Shown: one piece after another, positions 63,363 to 64,000 of the stretch
Layout: the number at the start of each line of letters is the position of its first letter
How positions within the stretch are numbered: position 1 is the first letter of the stretch
Assembly: GCA_016716665.1 (NCBI GenBank)
Contig: JADJVH010000001.1
Span: 1 to 64,000, forward strand
Reading direction: 5' to 3'
Length of the DNA stretch: 64,000 bases
Origin: Candidatus Opimibacter iunctus
GTDB lineage: Bacteria; Bacteroidota; Bacteroidia; Chitinophagales; Saprospiraceae
Program-made: the position numbers and the translations under genes
The notes under the pieces: model-generated
What the model was told of the DNA's origin: nothing
What the model saw: only the letters and a program-made list of their open reading frames with translations
Database searches by the model: none

Positions 63363-64000
63363 TCACTGATTAAAGCTCTTTGCGAGTTTGACAATCTCGC
63401 TCACATGATGGATATGTGCTCCCTGCCTGAGACCCTGTGCAGCCTGAACCATCGCCTTGGCCACATCGTCTGCGTCCACTGGGGCAAGGTCTCCGATGAT
63501 GCTACCGGAAAAATACTGAAGCCCCTTGCTTAACCTACCCGCAATTTCTTCCGCAAACCTCTTCTCCTCACGCTGGCCCAGCAAAACAGATGGTCTCATG
63601 ATATGCACTGCCCAATAGGGTAAGCGCCTGACATCATCTTCAAGCTGGCCCTTGACCTTGAGATAGTATATCAGGGACCGGCTATCTGCACCTACAGAGG
63701 ACACCAATACGAGCTGGTTCATGTTCTGCAACGAACCGGTCTTGGCAATATTGAAGATTAGATCATGGTCAATGGCGTGGAAAGCTTCCTTGCTTCCTGC
63801 CTTTTTCATGGTGGTACCAAGGGAGATATATAAGTCGTCTCCACGCATCAGATGGCGGTAATGATCGCTGTGGGACATATCCACCTCGTAGTGGATCAAT
63901 TTAGGGTGACTGGCCTTTATAGGGCTGCGGCCAATAGAAATGACTTTAGAATAGGCCTGATGAACCAGCAACCTGCGAAGGCAACAATTACCTATCAACC
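63363..64000 (-). CDS. NAD(P)-binding oxidoreductase, TIP30/epimerase-like (5' partial)
   Basis: The frame runs off the right edge of the window, so the N-terminal GxxGxxG loop is only partly visible (LIGNCCLRRLLV). The visible 212 residues show YISLGTTMKKAGSKEAFHAIDHDL, LVLVSSVGADSRSLIYYLKVKGQLEDDV with the SYxxxK-like pattern, and IMRPSVLLGQRE, which match short-chain dehydrogenase-like NAD(P)H-binding proteins of the HTATIP2/YfcH type. Substrate unknown. Confidence 0.8.
   Translation of the reverse strand, partial: LIGNCCLRRLLVHQAYSKVISIGRSPIKASHPKLIHYEVDMSHSDHYRHLMRGDDLYISLGTTMKKAGSKEAFHAIDHDLIFNIAKTGSLQNMNQLVLVSSVGADSRSLIYYLKVKGQLEDDVRRLPYWAVHIMRPSVLLGQREEKRFAEEIAGRLSKGLQYFSGSIIGDLAPVDADDVAKAMVQAAQGLRQGAHIHHVSEIVKLAKSFNQ

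Overview
The window is ordinary chromosomal DNA from a member of the phylum Bacteroidota, most likely a Saprospiria- or Chitinophagia-like lineage. The evidence is the gliding-motility protein GldC, three TonB-dependent receptors with carboxypeptidase-regulatory-like N-terminal domains, a secreted PKD-repeat metalloprotease with a type IX secretion C-terminus, the MutS2/Smr protein, the Bacteroidota-type TopA C-terminal repeats, menaquinone synthesis through futalosine (MqnB), and repeated copies of the phylum's -7 promoter element TAnnTTTG. No rRNA, tRNA, prophage, insertion sequence or CRISPR array was seen.

Layout. 0-6 kb: partial glycosylasparaginase, a TonB receptor, then a leftward operon mnmA-lipoprotein-rimM (tRNA thiolation and 16S maturation). 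6.3-13 kb: rightward glycogen genes glgA-glgC, a universal stress protein, yidC and gpsA. 13.1-14.7 kb: a two-gene coiled-coil operon whose second product looks like a membrane-anchored PspA/ESCRT-III-type protein, the best candidate here for an uncharacterised system. 15-22 kb: topA facing a tightly packed leftward operon lpdA-surE-membrane protein-lpxB-unknown. 22-25 kb: a TPP riboswitch in front of a TonB receptor, presumably for thiamine uptake. 25.5-29.4 kb: a reprolysin-like protease with ten PKD domains in alternating A/B order. 29.4-46 kb: SUI1-family factor, serine hydrolase, queuosine-precursor transporter, smc, YkuK-like protein, mutS2, aroC, an FkbM-type methyltransferase, a membrane-anchored NUC1 nuclease, mqnB, a DUF3810 protein. 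46-54 kb: thioredoxin, DUF58-PPK2 pair, sppA, yceI, dapB with a candidate small RNA or attenuator upstream, dnaG. 54-64 kb: OmpH/Skp-like lipoprotein, PAP2 phosphatase with an LptF/G permease, a TonB receptor, a methyltransferase, and an operon gldC-decarboxylase-dehydratase.

Two things matter for any reader. First, seven genes (smc, dnaG, dapB, surE, the PKD protease, the FkbM methyltransferase and the first coiled-coil gene) carry eleven single-base indels that split conserved reading frames. Most lie in short homopolymers, and each gene regains its full family length when the indels are undone. These are far more likely consensus errors than real pseudogenes, and the genes are annotated here as single loci. 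Two G/C-homopolymer stretches (3.58-3.73 kb and 35.62-35.69 kb) also look like poor sequence. Second, the gaps between genes are rich in short repeats: four arrays of an 8-bp unit, several other short-period arrays made of different words, and three copies of a GCGTAGCCGAAG-type motif. Promoters of the TAnnTTTG type often sit only 4-9 nt before the start codon, which suggests leaderless transcripts.
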